This document shows, piece by piece, positions 17,527-27,573 of a stretch of 52,193 bases of DNA (the first letter of the stretch is position 1; the number at the start of each line of letters is the position of its first letter). Under the pieces are notes generated by a model that saw nothing but the letters and a program-made list of their open reading frames with translations, did no database searches and was not told the origin of the DNA. Position numbers and translations under genes: made by a program. This stretch comes from an uncultured Psychroflexus sp. (lineage in GTDB: Bacteria; Bacteroidota; Bacteroidia; Flavobacteriales; Flavobacteriaceae): assembly GCA_913056525.1 (NCBI GenBank), contig CAJXLO010000005.1, positions 1-52,193 of the forward strand, in the 5' to 3' direction.

Positions 17527-17561
17527 AAAAAAGCTGCTTTGAGATTTACAAAGCAGCTTTT
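17527..17561 (-). terminator. Terminator downstream of dnaK
   Basis: Inverted repeat AAAGCTGCTTT (17530-17540) and AAAGCAGCTTT (17550-17560) with a 9-base loop. On the minus strand it is followed by a T run, so it should end dnaK transcription 22 bases past its stop. Confidence 0.85.
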
Positions 17562-17582
17562 ATGAATTGATGATCTGGTGTA

Positions 17583-19502
17583 CTATTTCACTTCTTCAAA
17601 ATCAACATCCTCTACATCATCATTGTTTTTATCGTCCTTTGATGATTTACCATCTGCTGAGCCTTGCTGACCACCAGCTTGTTGCCCTTGTTGTTGTTCA
17701 GCCTGAGCTTTGTACATTTCCTCAGATACGGCCTTCCATGCTTCATTCAATTTATCTAAAGCAGGTTGTACCTTATCTATATCTTCAGACTTGTGCGCTT
17801 CCTTAAGCTCTTCTAAAGCATCTTCAACAGGTTTCTTCTTATCGTCGCTAAGCTTATCGCCATGTTCTTTCAATTGACTTTCCGTCTGGAATATCAATGC
17901 ATCGGCTTCATTCAACTTATCGACCTTTTCTTTTTGTTTCTTATCGGCATCAGCATTGGCCTCAGCATCTTTTTTCATTTTCTCTATTTCTTCTTCGGTC
18001 AATCCTGAAGTAGCTTCGATACGGATATCTTGAGATTTACCTGTTTCTTTATCGGTAGCACTTACTTTGATGATACCGTTCGCATCGATATCGAACTTCA
18101 CTTCGATCTGTGGTTTACCTCTTGGCGCTGGTGGTATGCCATCTAAATGGAATCTACCTATTGTCTTGTTGTCTTTGGCCATCGGTCGTTCTCCCTGAAG
18201 CACATGTATTTCAACACTCGGTTGATTGTCCTGAGCGGTTGAGAATATTTGCGATTTGTTCGTCGGGATGGTCGTGTTAGCTTCTATCAACTTCGTATTA
18301 ACGCCACCCATGGTTTCAATACCAAGGGATAGTGGAGTTACGTCTAATAAAAGAACATCTTTCACATCACCGGTGAGCACACCACCTTGAATTCCAGCAC
18401 CTATCGCGACAACTTCGTCAGGATTTACTCCTTTACTAGGTTCTTTACCAAAGAATTCTTTTACTGCTTTCTGAACAGCTGGTATCCTTGTAGATCCACC
18501 AACTAGGATTACCTGATTGATATCACTTGCTGAAAGGTCTGCATCTTTTAATGCTTTTTTACAAGGTTCGATGGTCCTTTTAACTAATGAATCGATCAAT
18601 TGCTCGAACTTAGGCTTACTAAGCGACTTTACAAGGTGTTTTGGGCCACTTTGAGTCGCGGTGATATAAGGCAGATTGACTTCTGTGGATGAAGCTGAAG
18701 ATAATTCTATTTTAGCTTTTTCAGCGGCTTCTTTCAATCGCTGCAATGCCATTTTATCCTTTTTAAGGTCGATGTCCTCATCTTTCTTGAACTCTTCAGC
18801 TAACCAATCGATGATAGCCTGGTCTACATCATCACCACCTAAGTGAGTGTCACCATCAGTTGATAATACCTCAAAAACACCATCCCCTAATTCAAGGATG
18901 GAAACATCATGTGTACCACCACCAAAGTCAAAGACAACGATTTTTTGGTCTGTATCTTTCTTATCCAATCCATAAGCCAATGATGCCGCCGTTGGTTCAT
19001 TGATAATTCTTTTAACTTCTAGACCAGCGATCTCACCAGCTTCTTTGGTCGCTTGTCTTTGCGAATCATTAAAGTAAGCAGGTACAGTAATTACAGCCTC
19101 GGTGATTTCCTGACCGGTATAATCCTCAGCAGTCTTTTTCATCTTCTGCAATATCATCGCTGAAAGTTCTTGAGGTGTATATTTCCTACCATCAATGTCA
19201 ACTCTAGCGGTATCATTATCACCTTTGATGACCTTGTAGGAAACACGTTCAGCTTCTTTTGATGATTCAGAATATTTATTTCCCATAAAGCGTTTAATAG
19301 AGCTTATGGTCTTTTCAGGATTGGTAACCGCCTGACGTTTTGCAGGGTCACCTACCTTTATTTCGCCATCCTCTACAAAAGCGATAACGGATGGTGTTGT
19401 TCTTTTTCCTTCTGAATTAGGAATAACCGTAGGCTCATTACCTTCCATTACAGACACGCATGAGTTGGTTGTTCCCAGATCAATACCTATTATTTTACCC
19501 AT
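17583..19502 (-). CDS. dnaK: Chaperone DnaK (Hsp70)
   Basis: ATP-driven cytosolic chaperone. The nucleotide-binding domain begins [16 protein letters not shown] (residues 4-19) and includes [34 protein letters not shown] and [13 protein letters not shown]. The linker [16 protein letters not shown] leads into the substrate-binding domain. The lid ends with a Gln/Gly-rich tail and the conserved EDVDFEEVK terminus. Length 639 is normal. It is monocistronic here: no grpE or dnaJ beside it, and it diverges from kdsA. An inverted repeat lies in the shared upstream region (19561-19573). Confidence 0.98.
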   Translation of the reverse strand: MGKIIGIDLGTTNSCVSVMEGNEPTVIPNSEGKRTTPSVIAFVEDGEIKVGDPAKRQAVTNPEKTISSIKRFMGNKYSESSKEAERVSYKVIKGDNDTARVDIDGRKYTPQELSAMILQKMKKTAEDYTGQEITEAVITVPAYFNDSQRQATKEAGEIAGLEVKRIINEPTAASLAYGLDKKDTDQKIVVFDFGGGTHDVSILELGDGVFEVLSTDGDTHLGGDDVDQAIIDWLAEEFKKDEDIDLKKDKMALQRLKEAAEKAKIELSSASSTEVNLPYITATQSGPKHLVKSLSKPKFEQLIDSLVKRTIEPCKKALKDADLSASDINQVILVGGSTRIPAVQKAVKEFFGKEPSKGVNPDEVVAIGAGIQGGVLTGDVKDVLLLDVTPLSLGIETMGGVNTKLIEANTTIPTNKSQIFSTAQDNQPSVEIHVLQGERPMAKDNKTIGRFHLDGIPPAPRGKPQIEVKFDIDANGIIKVSATDKETGKSQDIRIEATSGLTEEEIEKMKKDAEANADADKKQKEKVDKLNEADALIFQTESQLKEHGDKLSDDKKKPVEDALEELKEAHKSEDIDKVQPALDKLNEAWKAVSEEMYKAQAEQQQGQQAGGQQGSADGKSSKDDKNNDDVEDVDFEEVK

Positions 19503-19560
19503 AATTATTAATTTTCTATTTTACCTTAACAGATCAATCTTTATGCCAGTAGATCTACCA

Positions 19561-19573
19561 TGACAAGCTGTCA
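19561..19573. promoter_or_regulatory. Inverted repeat between dnaK and kdsA, possible operator
   Basis: TGACA-AGC-TGTCA is a perfect short palindrome in the 129-base gap between the divergent dnaK and kdsA starts, 58 bases from each. Its binding protein is unknown; it is unlike the CIRCE heat-shock element. Confidence 0.25.
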
Positions 19574-19631
19574 GTAATTCATTTTCTTAATTCTCTACTT
19601 AATCGTAATTTTACACGTTGAAATTAGAATA

Positions 19632-20456
19632 ATGATAAATCCCAATATTCCTAAATTAAAGCATGCCGGCGCAAATAGTTTTTTCCTTATCGCCGGACCA
19701 TGTGCCATTGAAGGAGAAGAAATGGCATTTCGCATTGCCGATGAACTGGTAAAAATAACCGATGAACTTCAGATACCTTTAATATTCAAAGGATCTTACA
19801 GAAAGGCAAACAGGAGTAGAATAGATAGCTTTACAGGAATAGGTGATATAAAAGCCCTGGAAATTCTCAATAAAATAAGTGCTCATCATGACCTACCGGT
19901 GATTACTGATATCCATGAAAGCAGGGAAGCATCAATGGCTGCCGAATATGTGGATGTACTCCAAATACCTGCTTTTTTAGTAAGACAAACCGATCTTGTC
20001 GTAGCTGCTGCAAATACAGGCAAGTGGGTCAACTTGAAAAAAGGGCAGTTCATGAGCCCGGAAAGTATGAAACATGCCGTACAAAAAGTGAAGGACAGTG
20101 GCTCTAAAAAGGTTTTGCTGACCGATCGTGGAACGATGTTCGGTTACCAGGACATGCTTGTTGATTTTAGAGGAATATCTACCTTAAAGGGTTTTGCACC
20201 TACCATTCTAGATGTAACTCATTCTCTTCAGCAACCTAATCAGCGTAGCGGTGTTACCGGTGGAAGGCCTGATATGATAGAAAACATGGCCAGAGCAGCG
20301 GTCGTTAATCAAGTTGATGGGCTTTTTCTTGAAACCCATTTTGACCCTTCAAAGGCAAAAAGTGATGGCGCGAACATGCTAGAACTTTCTAAGCTCAAGG
20401 GAATGCTAAGAAGACTGGTAGCGATTCACCAAACCGTTGAAAGTTTTGAAAACTGA
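19632..20456 (+). CDS. kdsA: 3-deoxy-8-phosphooctulonate synthase (KDO-8-P synthase)
   Basis: Condenses phosphoenolpyruvate with arabinose-5-phosphate to KDO-8-phosphate, the start of the LPS inner core. Motifs: FLIAGPCAIEG, FKGSYRKANRSRIDSFTG, DIHES, VNLKKGQFMSP, DRGTMFGYQDMLVDFR and ETHFDPSKAKSDG. The cysteine C24 in AGPC marks the metal-dependent (class II) form, since metal-free enzymes carry Asn there. Length 274 is standard. It stands alone on the plus strand; its stop is two bases from the end of the convergent sugar transferase gene. Confidence 0.95.
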   Translation: MINPNIPKLKHAGANSFFLIAGPCAIEGEEMAFRIADELVKITDELQIPLIFKGSYRKANRSRIDSFTGIGDIKALEILNKISAHHDLPVITDIHESREASMAAEYVDVLQIPAFLVRQTDLVVAAANTGKWVNLKKGQFMSPESMKHAVQKVKDSGSKKVLLTDRGTMFGYQDMLVDFRGISTLKGFAPTILDVTHSLQQPNQRSGVTGGRPDMIENMARAAVVNQVDGLFLETHFDPSKAKSDGANMLELSKLKGMLRRLVAIHQTVESFEN

Positions 20457-20458
20457 AT

Positions 20459-21847
20459 TTACTGACCCCTAAAGAAGATAACCGTAGAGAATGTCTTGAG
20501 CAATATCCTCAGATCAAGGAAGACATTCCTGTTTTTGATATAATAAAGGTCGAACTGGAGCTTTTCTAGCGTATCTTCTGCCGATGAAGCATACTTAGCA
20601 TTTACCTGAGCCCAACCGGTGACACCTGGTTTGATGACATGTCTTATTTCATAGAAAGGAATTCGTTTTTCTAGCTCTTCCACAAAATGAGGACGCTCTG
20701 GTCTGGGTCCTATAAAGCTCATATCACCTTTGAACACGTTGATGAACTGAGGTACTTCATCTAATCTGGTTTTTCTCAGGATATTCCCGAACACGGTGAT
20801 CCTTGCATCGTTCTTTGTTGCCCATTGTGCGCCTTTCTTTTCAGCATCCTTCACCATGGTACGCAACTTATAGATCAAATAATGCTTTCCGTTCTTACCT
20901 ACGCGCACTTGCTTATAAAAAATCGGACCTTTATTAAACAATAGGTTGATCAACATTACAAAAGGTAAGATAAGGCATAGGAACATCAAACCAATTGTTC
21001 CTACGATGATGTCCATGAATCTATGAAAAGTTTGATACAGCTTGTTATTATGGCTTTTACTGAAAGGGAAATAGCAATAAAAATCATTCCCTACGTTCTG
21101 GACAGGAACTTTACTGGAAAGGTCTTCATAGACATGGGAATAAGACCTTATGGAATACCCTTTTCTAAGTAGAGGTATCAGAATGCGGGCCAGTTTATTA
21201 TCAACCCCTTTGAAGGAATTCGTAACAATGATCTCACTTATATTGTTGTTAATAACAAAAGACTCTAAGGCATCATGAGCTAAAGCCACACAATCTTCAC
21301 CCATACCGTAAACCGCCTCATTGCCAGTATGAAGATAAGCCCTCACGAAAAAGTGGGGATCGCTTTTTTCAAGTTCTTTCTTTACCTCAACGGGATTATA
21401 ATTATCTCCAACGATGACAGAATTCCTGTAAAACCGCGGAGAGGTGATAACACTTATATAAAAAATTCTCCACAAGAAGATGCTCAGTAAAAGGATACCA
21501 AAAAAATACACGATCTCTATCCTGTTAGCTGGTAAGGAAGGTGTATAAACAGGGGTAAGCAAAAAGAACAAAACAGTAAGGAGAATTGCTAATGTAAGAT
21601 TCTTGAATATCTTGAACCTGGATTCAGCTTTTTGCAGGTCATAGATCTCGAAGATCGTTCCAAAGAGCAGAATATAAAAGCTTAGCAAAACATACCAGAT
21701 AACATCGCTTTGCTGGATATCAAAGTAAGAAAGCTCATGATACTCAGAAAAAACATAGATACCAACTATAGCTGATAGAACATCAACTATCCTTAAAAGT
21801 ATCTTCCTTTCAGAAATATTGAAATGCTTGACACTAGATGCTGACAC
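20459..21847 (-). CDS. Polyprenyl-phosphate sugar-1-phosphate transferase
   Basis: Membrane enzyme that puts the first sugar-1-phosphate on undecaprenyl phosphate for exopolysaccharide or O-antigen. About four N-terminal membrane segments precede a nucleotide-binding-like cytosolic region, one more membrane segment, and the C-terminal bacterial sugar transferase domain: VRVGKNGKHYLIYKLRTM, RLDEVPQFINVFKGDMSFIGPRPERP and KPGVTGWAQVNAKY. The frame opens with TTG at 21913, but its first 22 codons contain a promoter motif, so GTG at 21847 (SASSVKHFNISERK) is the likelier start. Sugar specificity is not readable from sequence. No other polysaccharide genes are adjacent. Confidence 0.9.
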   Translation of the reverse strand: MSASSVKHFNISERKILLRIVDVLSAIVGIYVFSEYHELSYFDIQQSDVIWYVLLSFYILLFGTIFEIYDLQKAESRFKIFKNLTLAILLTVLFFLLTPVYTPSLPANRIEIVYFFGILLLSIFLWRIFYISVITSPRFYRNSVIVGDNYNPVEVKKELEKSDPHFFVRAYLHTGNEAVYGMGEDCVALAHDALESFVINNNISEIIVTNSFKGVDNKLARILIPLLRKGYSIRSYSHVYEDLSSKVPVQNVGNDFYCYFPFSKSHNNKLYQTFHRFMDIIVGTIGLMFLCLILPFVMLINLLFNKGPIFYKQVRVGKNGKHYLIYKLRTMVKDAEKKGAQWATKNDARITVFGNILRKTRLDEVPQFINVFKGDMSFIGPRPERPHFVEELEKRIPFYEIRHVIKPGVTGWAQVNAKYASSAEDTLEKLQFDLYYIKNRNVFLDLRILLKTFSTVIFFRGQ

Positions 21848-21866
21848 GTATAATAAATTGGTTGTA

Positions 21867-21893
21867 CAAACATAATCAAATATAATCAAACAA
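21867..21893 (-). promoter_or_regulatory. Promoter for the sugar transferase gene
   Basis: Minus strand: TTG (21893-21891), 16-base spacer, then TATGTTTG (21874-21867). A second -7 match, TATATTTG, lies at 21884-21877. Its place inside the TTG-initiated frame supports the shorter GTG start. Confidence 0.45.
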
Positions 21894-21944
21894 GTCGAAT
21901 GTTCCTTGAGCAAGTGAATTCTGTTATATCACCAGGACAATTAA

Positions 21945-23009
21945 CTAATGATCATTCAAATAGGAAAAAGCTTCCTTAATGATATCGTGCTCTATCGATA
22001 TATTATGAACAGCATCTCCCATATTCTTCAATAGTACGAAAAGCACATTACCATTCTTGTTCTTTTTGTCATAACGAAGTAGGTCGATAATGTTATTTTG
22101 TTCGGCTTCAGAAAATCCCTTTAGTTCATAGTGCTTTTTGATAACTGTAATTATATCGGTTAAATAATGTTTTTCAAGTCCTGATATTTTATACGATAGA
22201 TAGGATTCTAATATCATTCCATGAGCAATCGCCTCACCATGGAGCATTGGTGTTTCCATAGTCTTATGAGAAAAGGACTCTATGGCGTGTCCCAGCGTAT
22301 GACCAAAGTTTAAATGTTTGCGTATATTTTCTTCATTTGGGTCCTTTTCTACGATGCTTGATTTGACAGATACAGAACCCTTGATCATGTATTCTGCCTG
22401 ATCTAGGACGTTTTCTTTGCTGTTAACGTTTTTCCAATAATCCATACTTGCTATTAGCCCGTGTTTCAGCACTTCTGCAAATCCACTTTTAACCTCTTTT
22501 TCATTTAGCGTTTGTAGATAACTCAGGTCAAAAAGCACTAACCTTGCGGAACTTATCGTGCCTATTTGGTTCTTCAAATGGTCCAGGTTCACTCCGGTCT
22601 TGCCGCCTATAGCCGCATCTACCATTGCCAATAGTGTGGTAGGGATATTAATGAAATCCATCCCTCTTTTATAAGTGGAAGCGACAAAGCCACCCAGGTC
22701 AGTGATCATTCCACCACCCAGGTTGATCAGTAAAGAATGCCTATCCGCATCATGTTCGGCCAGTTTTTTCCAGAGGTAAACGCTGGTATCAAAGGACTTG
22801 GTCCTTTCTCCGCTTTTTACTGTGAAAACCTCATTGATCGGTAGTTGTTCTGTTTTTTTCTTAAACTCAGGTAAACAATGCTCTTCTGTATCTGTATCTA
22901 CCAAAAGGAACACCTTTGAAGGACGTCGTTCTCTTAACAGTTGAATTAACTTTTCATAAGGCTTATTAAAAATATAATTAGCTGGTAATGTATCGTTTAT
23001 CGAATTCAT
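21945..23009 (-). CDS. aroB: 3-dehydroquinate synthase
   Basis: Second step of the shikimate pathway: turns DAHP into 3-dehydroquinate using NAD and a divalent metal. Visible are the NAD-binding LGGGMITDLGGFVASTYKRG, IPTTLLAMVDAAIGGKTGVN, the metal/substrate site GFAEVLKHG, and LNFGHTLGHAIE with metal-binding histidines. Length 354 is typical. It starts divergently from proline dehydrogenase across 95 bases with clear promoters both ways. The sugar transferase gene follows 31 or more bases downstream with its own promoter. Confidence 0.96.
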   Translation of the reverse strand: MNSINDTLPANYIFNKPYEKLIQLLRERRPSKVFLLVDTDTEEHCLPEFKKKTEQLPINEVFTVKSGERTKSFDTSVYLWKKLAEHDADRHSLLINLGGGMITDLGGFVASTYKRGMDFINIPTTLLAMVDAAIGGKTGVNLDHLKNQIGTISSARLVLFDLSYLQTLNEKEVKSGFAEVLKHGLIASMDYWKNVNSKENVLDQAEYMIKGSVSVKSSIVEKDPNEENIRKHLNFGHTLGHAIESFSHKTMETPMLHGEAIAHGMILESYLSYKISGLEKHYLTDIITVIKKHYELKGFSEAEQNNIIDLLRYDKKNKNGNVLFVLLKNMGDAVHNISIEHDIIKEAFSYLNDH

Positions 23010-23030
23010 TCTTACCTATTGTTCAAAGCT

Positions 23031-23038
23031 CAAAAATA
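23031..23038 (-). promoter_or_regulatory. -7 promoter element for aroB
   Basis: TATTTTTG on the minus strand, an exact TAnnTTTG, 21 bases before the aroB start, with a TTTTC about 18 bases upstream as a possible -33. Confidence 0.5.
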
Positions 23039-23069
23039 GGACTTATACTTTAGTGAAAAGTTGAAAATC

Positions 23070-23087
23070 ATTAATATATTTGAGAAA
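23070..23087 (+). promoter_or_regulatory. -7 promoter module for proline dehydrogenase, repeated at icd
   Basis: TATATTTG (23075-23082) lies 22 bases before the start. It sits inside an 18-base block identical to one ahead of icd (24847-24864). Confidence 0.55.
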
Positions 23088-23104
23088 ATTAAATTAAATT
23101 CTAA

Positions 23105-24298
23105 ATGGTTGATACTAAAATATTTAACAATACGAAAGATGCTTTCATATTGAAGACTAAGAAAGATCTTGATCGTTCATTGTTCATTTTTAAGACCATG
23201 AACATACCTTTCTTCGTTCCCCTTGGAATCTTCTTTACTAAGTTATCATTAAAATTGAACTTGCCGGTAGAAGGATTGATCAAAAAGACCATATTCGCGC
23301 AATTCTGTGGAGGAGAGAGCCTGGAGGATTCTATGCCGATCGTCAAACAGATGTACGAAAAGAATGTGAAGTCTGTATTGGATTATTCCGTTGAAGGAAA
23401 GAAGACCGATGAAGAGTTCGACAAAACCGCTCAGGTAAAAATAGATATCATCAAGTATGCTTCCGATCACATCGAAATACCCTTTGCTGTGGCAAAACCT
23501 ACCGGATTAGGCAGGTTCGAGATATGGCAAAAGATCACTGAAAAAGTTGAGCTTACAGCAGAAGAGGAAAAAGAATGGGAAAGAGTAAAAGCGAGGTTTG
23601 AAAAGGTTTGTAAAGCCGCTTATGACCATGATACAGACCTTTTGATCGATGCAGAAGAATCATGGATGCAAGATGCCGCCGATGAGCTTTGCGAACAGAT
23701 GATGGCTAAATATAATCAAAAAAGAGCAATCATCTATAATACCTTACAATGTTATCGATGGGATAGATTGACCTACGTCAAAGAAATGCACCAACGGGCT
23801 CAGGAAGGTGGCTACAAATTAGGCTTCAAAGTAGTTCGTGGTGCCTACATGGAAAAAGAGAACAATAGAGCGGCCAGGAAAGGCTATCAAACGCCCATAT
23901 GTGAGGACAAAGAGGCGACAGACGTTAATTTCAATGCGGTGATGTGCTATTGCATTGATAATATAGACGATATAGCGGTTTTCATAGGAACCCATAATGA
24001 GGTAAGCACGTATATGGCGATACAACTGATGAACCAGAAAGGTATAGACCTGGACGACTCGAGGATTTGGTTTGGTCAACTTTATGGTATGAGCGATCAT
24101 ATCAGTTTCAATATCGGTAAGGAATGCTCTAATGCGATCAAACTATTACCTTTCGGTCCCATTCGTGACGTGATTCCCTACCTGATGAGAAGAGCTCAGG
24201 AAAATTCATCCGTTCAGGGGCAAACGAGTAGGGAACTGGCACTTCTGCTCGAGGAAAAACAAAGACGCGAAGGGCAATTCGTTAAAAGGGTTGAGTAG
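23105..24298 (+). CDS. Proline dehydrogenase (monofunctional)
   Basis: FAD enzyme that oxidises proline to pyrroline-5-carboxylate, passing electrons to quinone at the membrane. Recognised by the PRODH barrel motifs: FAVAKPTGLGRF, LLIDAEESWMQDAADEL, YNTLQCYRWDRL, LGFKVVRGAYMEKE, FIGTHNE, YGMSDHISF, and the substrate-binding MRRAQENSSVQGQTSREL near the C-terminus. Length 397 is the usual Bacteroidota form, with no P5C dehydrogenase domain, so the second step must be encoded elsewhere. Transcribed divergently from aroB. Confidence 0.95.
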   Translation: MVDTKIFNNTKDAFILKTKKDLDRSLFIFKTMNIPFFVPLGIFFTKLSLKLNLPVEGLIKKTIFAQFCGGESLEDSMPIVKQMYEKNVKSVLDYSVEGKKTDEEFDKTAQVKIDIIKYASDHIEIPFAVAKPTGLGRFEIWQKITEKVELTAEEEKEWERVKARFEKVCKAAYDHDTDLLIDAEESWMQDAADELCEQMMAKYNQKRAIIYNTLQCYRWDRLTYVKEMHQRAQEGGYKLGFKVVRGAYMEKENNRAARKGYQTPICEDKEATDVNFNAVMCYCIDNIDDIAVFIGTHNEVSTYMAIQLMNQKGIDLDDSRIWFGQLYGMSDHISFNIGKECSNAIKLLPFGPIRDVIPYLMRRAQENSSVQGQTSRELALLLEEKQRREGQFVKRVE

Positions 24299-24355
24299 AT
24301 ATGGCAATCAATGAACATTCCTTAAAAAAATAATTTCCCTGAAGGATTAATTTAT

Positions 24356-24363
24356 TATATTTG
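24356..24363 (+). promoter_or_regulatory. -7 promoter element for rplS
   Basis: TATATTTG, an exact match, 72 bases before the rplS start. A TTTCCC about 17-22 bases upstream is a weak -33. The predicted leader is about 65 bases. Confidence 0.5.
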
Positions 24364-24435
24364 CAAACTTCAAATTAACCACTGGCGATATACGTGTATG
24401 TTGATTTGAAATTTAATTGATTAAACAAATAGATT

Positions 24436-24786
24436 ATGGATCTGGTCAAACATGTAGAGGAAAATTTCGTAGAACATAAGGACTTTCCTCAATTCTCAGC
24501 AGGAGATACGATAACGGTTTATTACAGCATTAAAGAGGGTCAAAAAACAAGAACACAGTTCTTTAGGGGAACGGTCATCCAAGTTAAAGGAACTGGAGCC
24601 ACTAAAACCTTCACGATCAGGAAGATGAGCGGAACCGTAGGTGTGGAAAGAATATTCCCATTGAATATGCCAGCACTACAAAAAATAGAGGTCAATAAAC
24701 GCGGTAAGGTAAGACGAGCTCGTATCAATTACATTAGGAACCTTACAGGTAAAAAGGCCAGGATCAAAGAAAAGCGGGAAGCTTAA
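24436..24786 (+). CDS. rplS: 50S ribosomal protein L19
   Basis: Structural protein at the 30S-50S interface. Motifs: FSAGDTITVYYSIKEG, RTQFFRGTVIQVKG, TFTIRKMSGTVGVERIFPLNMP, and a basic tail with RRARINYIRNLTGKKARIKE. Length 116 is standard. It is monocistronic, with its own promoter and terminator. The usual trmD/rpsP partners seen in other phyla are absent here. Confidence 0.97.
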   Translation: MDLVKHVEENFVEHKDFPQFSAGDTITVYYSIKEGQKTRTQFFRGTVIQVKGTGATKTFTIRKMSGTVGVERIFPLNMPALQKIEVNKRGKVRRARINYIRNLTGKKARIKEKREA

Positions 24787-24802
24787 ATTCCTTAAATACC
24801 TA

Positions 24803-24831
24803 AAAACCTCTTATATCAAAGAGGTTTTTTT
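24803..24831 (+). terminator. Rho-independent terminator of rplS
   Basis: Stem AAAACCTCTT (24803-24812) with AAGAGGTTTT (24819-24828), 6-base loop, T run to 24831. Confidence 0.88.
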
Positions 24832-24846
24832 ATGTAGAACAACTTT

Positions 24847-24864
24847 ATTAATATATTTGAGAAA
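24847..24864 (+). promoter_or_regulatory. -7 promoter module for icd
   Basis: TATATTTG (24852-24859) lies 58 bases before icd, in an 18-base block identical to the one before proline dehydrogenase. Confidence 0.55.
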
Positions 24865-24917
24865 GCTTACGGTTCAGTATCTATGAGCATTGTAAGGAAA
24901 TCAATAATCATTCTTTC

Positions 24918-27137
24918 ATGGACAAACAGATAATTTACACAAAAACAGACGAAGCTCCAGCATTAGCCACTTATTCCTGGTTACCTATCGTAAGGAACTA
25001 TCTTAAAAAGGCTGACATCTCCATCCACTCCAGGGATATTTCATTAGCAGCCAGAATATTGGCCCAATTTCCAGACCATTTATCAGAAGATCAAAAAGTA
25101 GCTGATGATCTGCGATCATTAGGCAAAATGACCGCTGATGAAAAAGCGAACATCATCAAATTACCTAATATTAGTGCTTCTGTGCCACAACTCACCGCCG
25201 CAATAGATGAACTAAAGGCCAAAGGCTATAACATTCCAGATTATCCGTTCGAGCCGAAAACAGATGAGGACCGCGAGGTCTTAAAGCGATATCAGAAAGT
25301 TTTAGGAAGTGCTGTGAACCCAGTGCTCAGACAAGGTAATTCCGATAGAAGAGTTGCTCAGCCTGTAAAAAATTATGCAAAGAACAATCCACATAGTATG
25401 GGAGCCTGGAGCGAAAGTTCAAAATCCCATGTGGCTCACATGCAAGAAGGTGATTTTTATGCTTCTGAACAGTCCAATGTTGTCCATGGAAATGCGAAAC
25501 TGTCCATCATACTAAAAAAGGAAGATGGGAGTGATCAAATATTAAAACAAGACCTTCAAGTAGAAGATAAGGAAGTAGTGGACGCTTCTTTCATGAGCGT
25601 AAGGTCGCTCAGGGATCATATCAGAAAAGAGATAAGGGACGCGAAAGAAAAGGATGTACTTTTCTCGGTTCATCTAAAAGCGACCATGATGAAGGTTTCC
25701 GATCCGGTAATTTTCGGTCATGTTGTTGAAGTCTTCTATGAAAAGATCTTGAAAAAATATAAGTCTGAGCTTGATCATATAAATTTCAACTCTAATAATG
25801 GTATAGGTGACCTTTATGATAAATTGGACCAATTAGACGATAATACCGTTCAAAATATCCAAAGAGATATTGATGCACTGTATAAAGATCAACCAGACCT
25901 GGCAATGGTAGATTCCCATAATGGTATTACTAATCTGCACGTTCCCAGTAATGTTATCATTGACGCTTCTATGCCAGCAGCCGTAAGGAGTTCAGGAAAA
26001 ATGTGGAACAAGAACGATAAGCTGCAAGACATGAAAGCCCTGATACCGGATAGGAGCTATGCCGGTATCTATCAGGAAGTGATAGATTTCTGTAAAGAAA
26101 ATGGTGCTTTTGATCCAAGGACCATGGGAAATGTGAGCAATGTAGGACTTATGGCACAGAAAGCAGAAGAATATGGCTCACATGACAAGACCTTTATCAT
26201 ACCAGAAGATGGTCATGTGGAAGTCAGGGATGAAAAAGGAAATACCTATTTTTCTCATTCGGTTGAAAAAGGCGACATCTGGAGAATGTGTCAAACAAAG
26301 GACCTGCCCATAAAAGATTGGGTTAGATTAGCCGTTAAGCGGGGAAAAGAGACCGGATCACCTGTTATTTTTTGGCTGGATGATAAGCGTGCTCATGACA
26401 AAATCCTTAAAAAGAAAGTAAACGAATATTTAACGTTACACGATGTCACTGACCTGGAAATACTTATTCTGGATCCCAGAGAAGCCATGCGTAAAAGTTG
26501 CGAGATCATTAAGCAAGGAAATGATTGCGTATCTGTTACTGGTAATGTGCTAAGGGATTATCTGACAGACCTTTTTCCTATTTTAGAACTCGGAACAAGC
26601 GCAAAAATGCTTTCAATTGTCCCGCTTCTTTCCGGTGGAGGACTTTTTGAGACAGGAGCCGGCGGTTCAGCTCCCAAGCACGTCCAGCAATTTTTAAAAG
26701 AAGGTCATTTACGCTGGGATTCACTAGGGGAATTCCTGGCTTTGGCCGTATCACTGGAACAATTTGCTGATATCCATAAGAACGACCGTGCGCGTGTTAT
26801 GGCCGAAGCATTGAACAAAGCTAATGATGACTATCTTCAGAATAACAATTCTCCGTCCAGGAAAGTTAACGAGATGGATAATCGAGGGAGCCAATTTTAC
26901 CTTGCTTTTTACTGGGCCAAGGCTTTGAGTGAACAAGGTGAGGATAAAGAATTAAAAGATGATTTTATTCAAGTCTACCAACAACTTAAAAAAGAAAAGA
27001 ATAAGATAGAGCAAGAACTTCTGGAAGCTCAGGGCAAGCCCGTTGATATAAATGGATATTATCTGGGTGATGACCAAATGATATTTGACCAGATGAGACC
27101 TAGTAAGACCTTAAACTCCATCGTTGAGAGCATTTAA
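24918..27137 (+). CDS. icd: Isocitrate dehydrogenase, NADP-dependent, monomeric type
   Basis: Converts isocitrate to 2-oxoglutarate and CO2 with NADP in the TCA cycle. The 739-residue length and overall sequence are those of the large monomeric IDH-II, not the 400-residue dimeric enzyme. Typical segments are [100 protein letters not shown] and [12 protein letters not shown]. It stands alone with its own promoter. No clear terminator follows. Confidence 0.97.
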   Translation: MDKQIIYTKTDEAPALATYSWLPIVRNYLKKADISIHSRDISLAARILAQFPDHLSEDQKVADDLRSLGKMTADEKANIIKLPNISASVPQLTAAIDELKAKGYNIPDYPFEPKTDEDREVLKRYQKVLGSAVNPVLRQGNSDRRVAQPVKNYAKNNPHSMGAWSESSKSHVAHMQEGDFYASEQSNVVHGNAKLSIILKKEDGSDQILKQDLQVEDKEVVDASFMSVRSLRDHIRKEIRDAKEKDVLFSVHLKATMMKVSDPVIFGHVVEVFYEKILKKYKSELDHINFNSNNGIGDLYDKLDQLDDNTVQNIQRDIDALYKDQPDLAMVDSHNGITNLHVPSNVIIDASMPAAVRSSGKMWNKNDKLQDMKALIPDRSYAGIYQEVIDFCKENGAFDPRTMGNVSNVGLMAQKAEEYGSHDKTFIIPEDGHVEVRDEKGNTYFSHSVEKGDIWRMCQTKDLPIKDWVRLAVKRGKETGSPVIFWLDDKRAHDKILKKKVNEYLTLHDVTDLEILILDPREAMRKSCEIIKQGNDCVSVTGNVLRDYLTDLFPILELGTSAKMLSIVPLLSGGGLFETGAGGSAPKHVQQFLKEGHLRWDSLGEFLALAVSLEQFADIHKNDRARVMAEALNKANDDYLQNNNSPSRKVNEMDNRGSQFYLAFYWAKALSEQGEDKELKDDFIQVYQQLKKEKNKIEQELLEAQGKPVDINGYYLGDDQMIFDQMRPSKTLNSIVESI

Positions 27138-27573
27138 ATAAGTATTTCATTCATAAACTTTAATATCGCCTTGATGTTTTACTGTAGTGATGGGTCGACT
27201 GCTCGACATTAATTTTATTATCTATTTTATCTCATTGTTGTCCGATTAAAATTCATAAAAACCATGTTTTGTATTTACATTAAGCGATTTGAGACCAGTG
27301 AAACAGAATGCCTTTCCATAGAAGCCGAAGGCATCATGCTTAATTTATAATATCTTGGTATAGTATGTGAATGATAGAACTCTAATAAATTGCTTTTTTA
27401 ATAATTATTATATTGATAATGAGCTGTTTGAAGTTTATCTAAAATAACGCATTTTGTGTCTCAAGTCTTATATGACGCCTTTGATGTCACAGGTCTAAAA
27501 TTTCATATCTTAATTGGACACCACTAATTGTAATTGAAGAATCATTGATGATCGGTTATCATTATCGTATCCA
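27138..27573. other. Gene-free 436-base gap
   Basis: A/T-rich, with no credible reading frame on either strand. It holds two small inverted repeats, GTCGA-CTGC-TCGAC at 27194-27207 and ATGCCTT/AAGGCAT at 27308-27334. Neither has a T run, so they are weak candidates for the icd transcript end. I recognise no RNA or mobile remnant. Confidence 0.5.
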
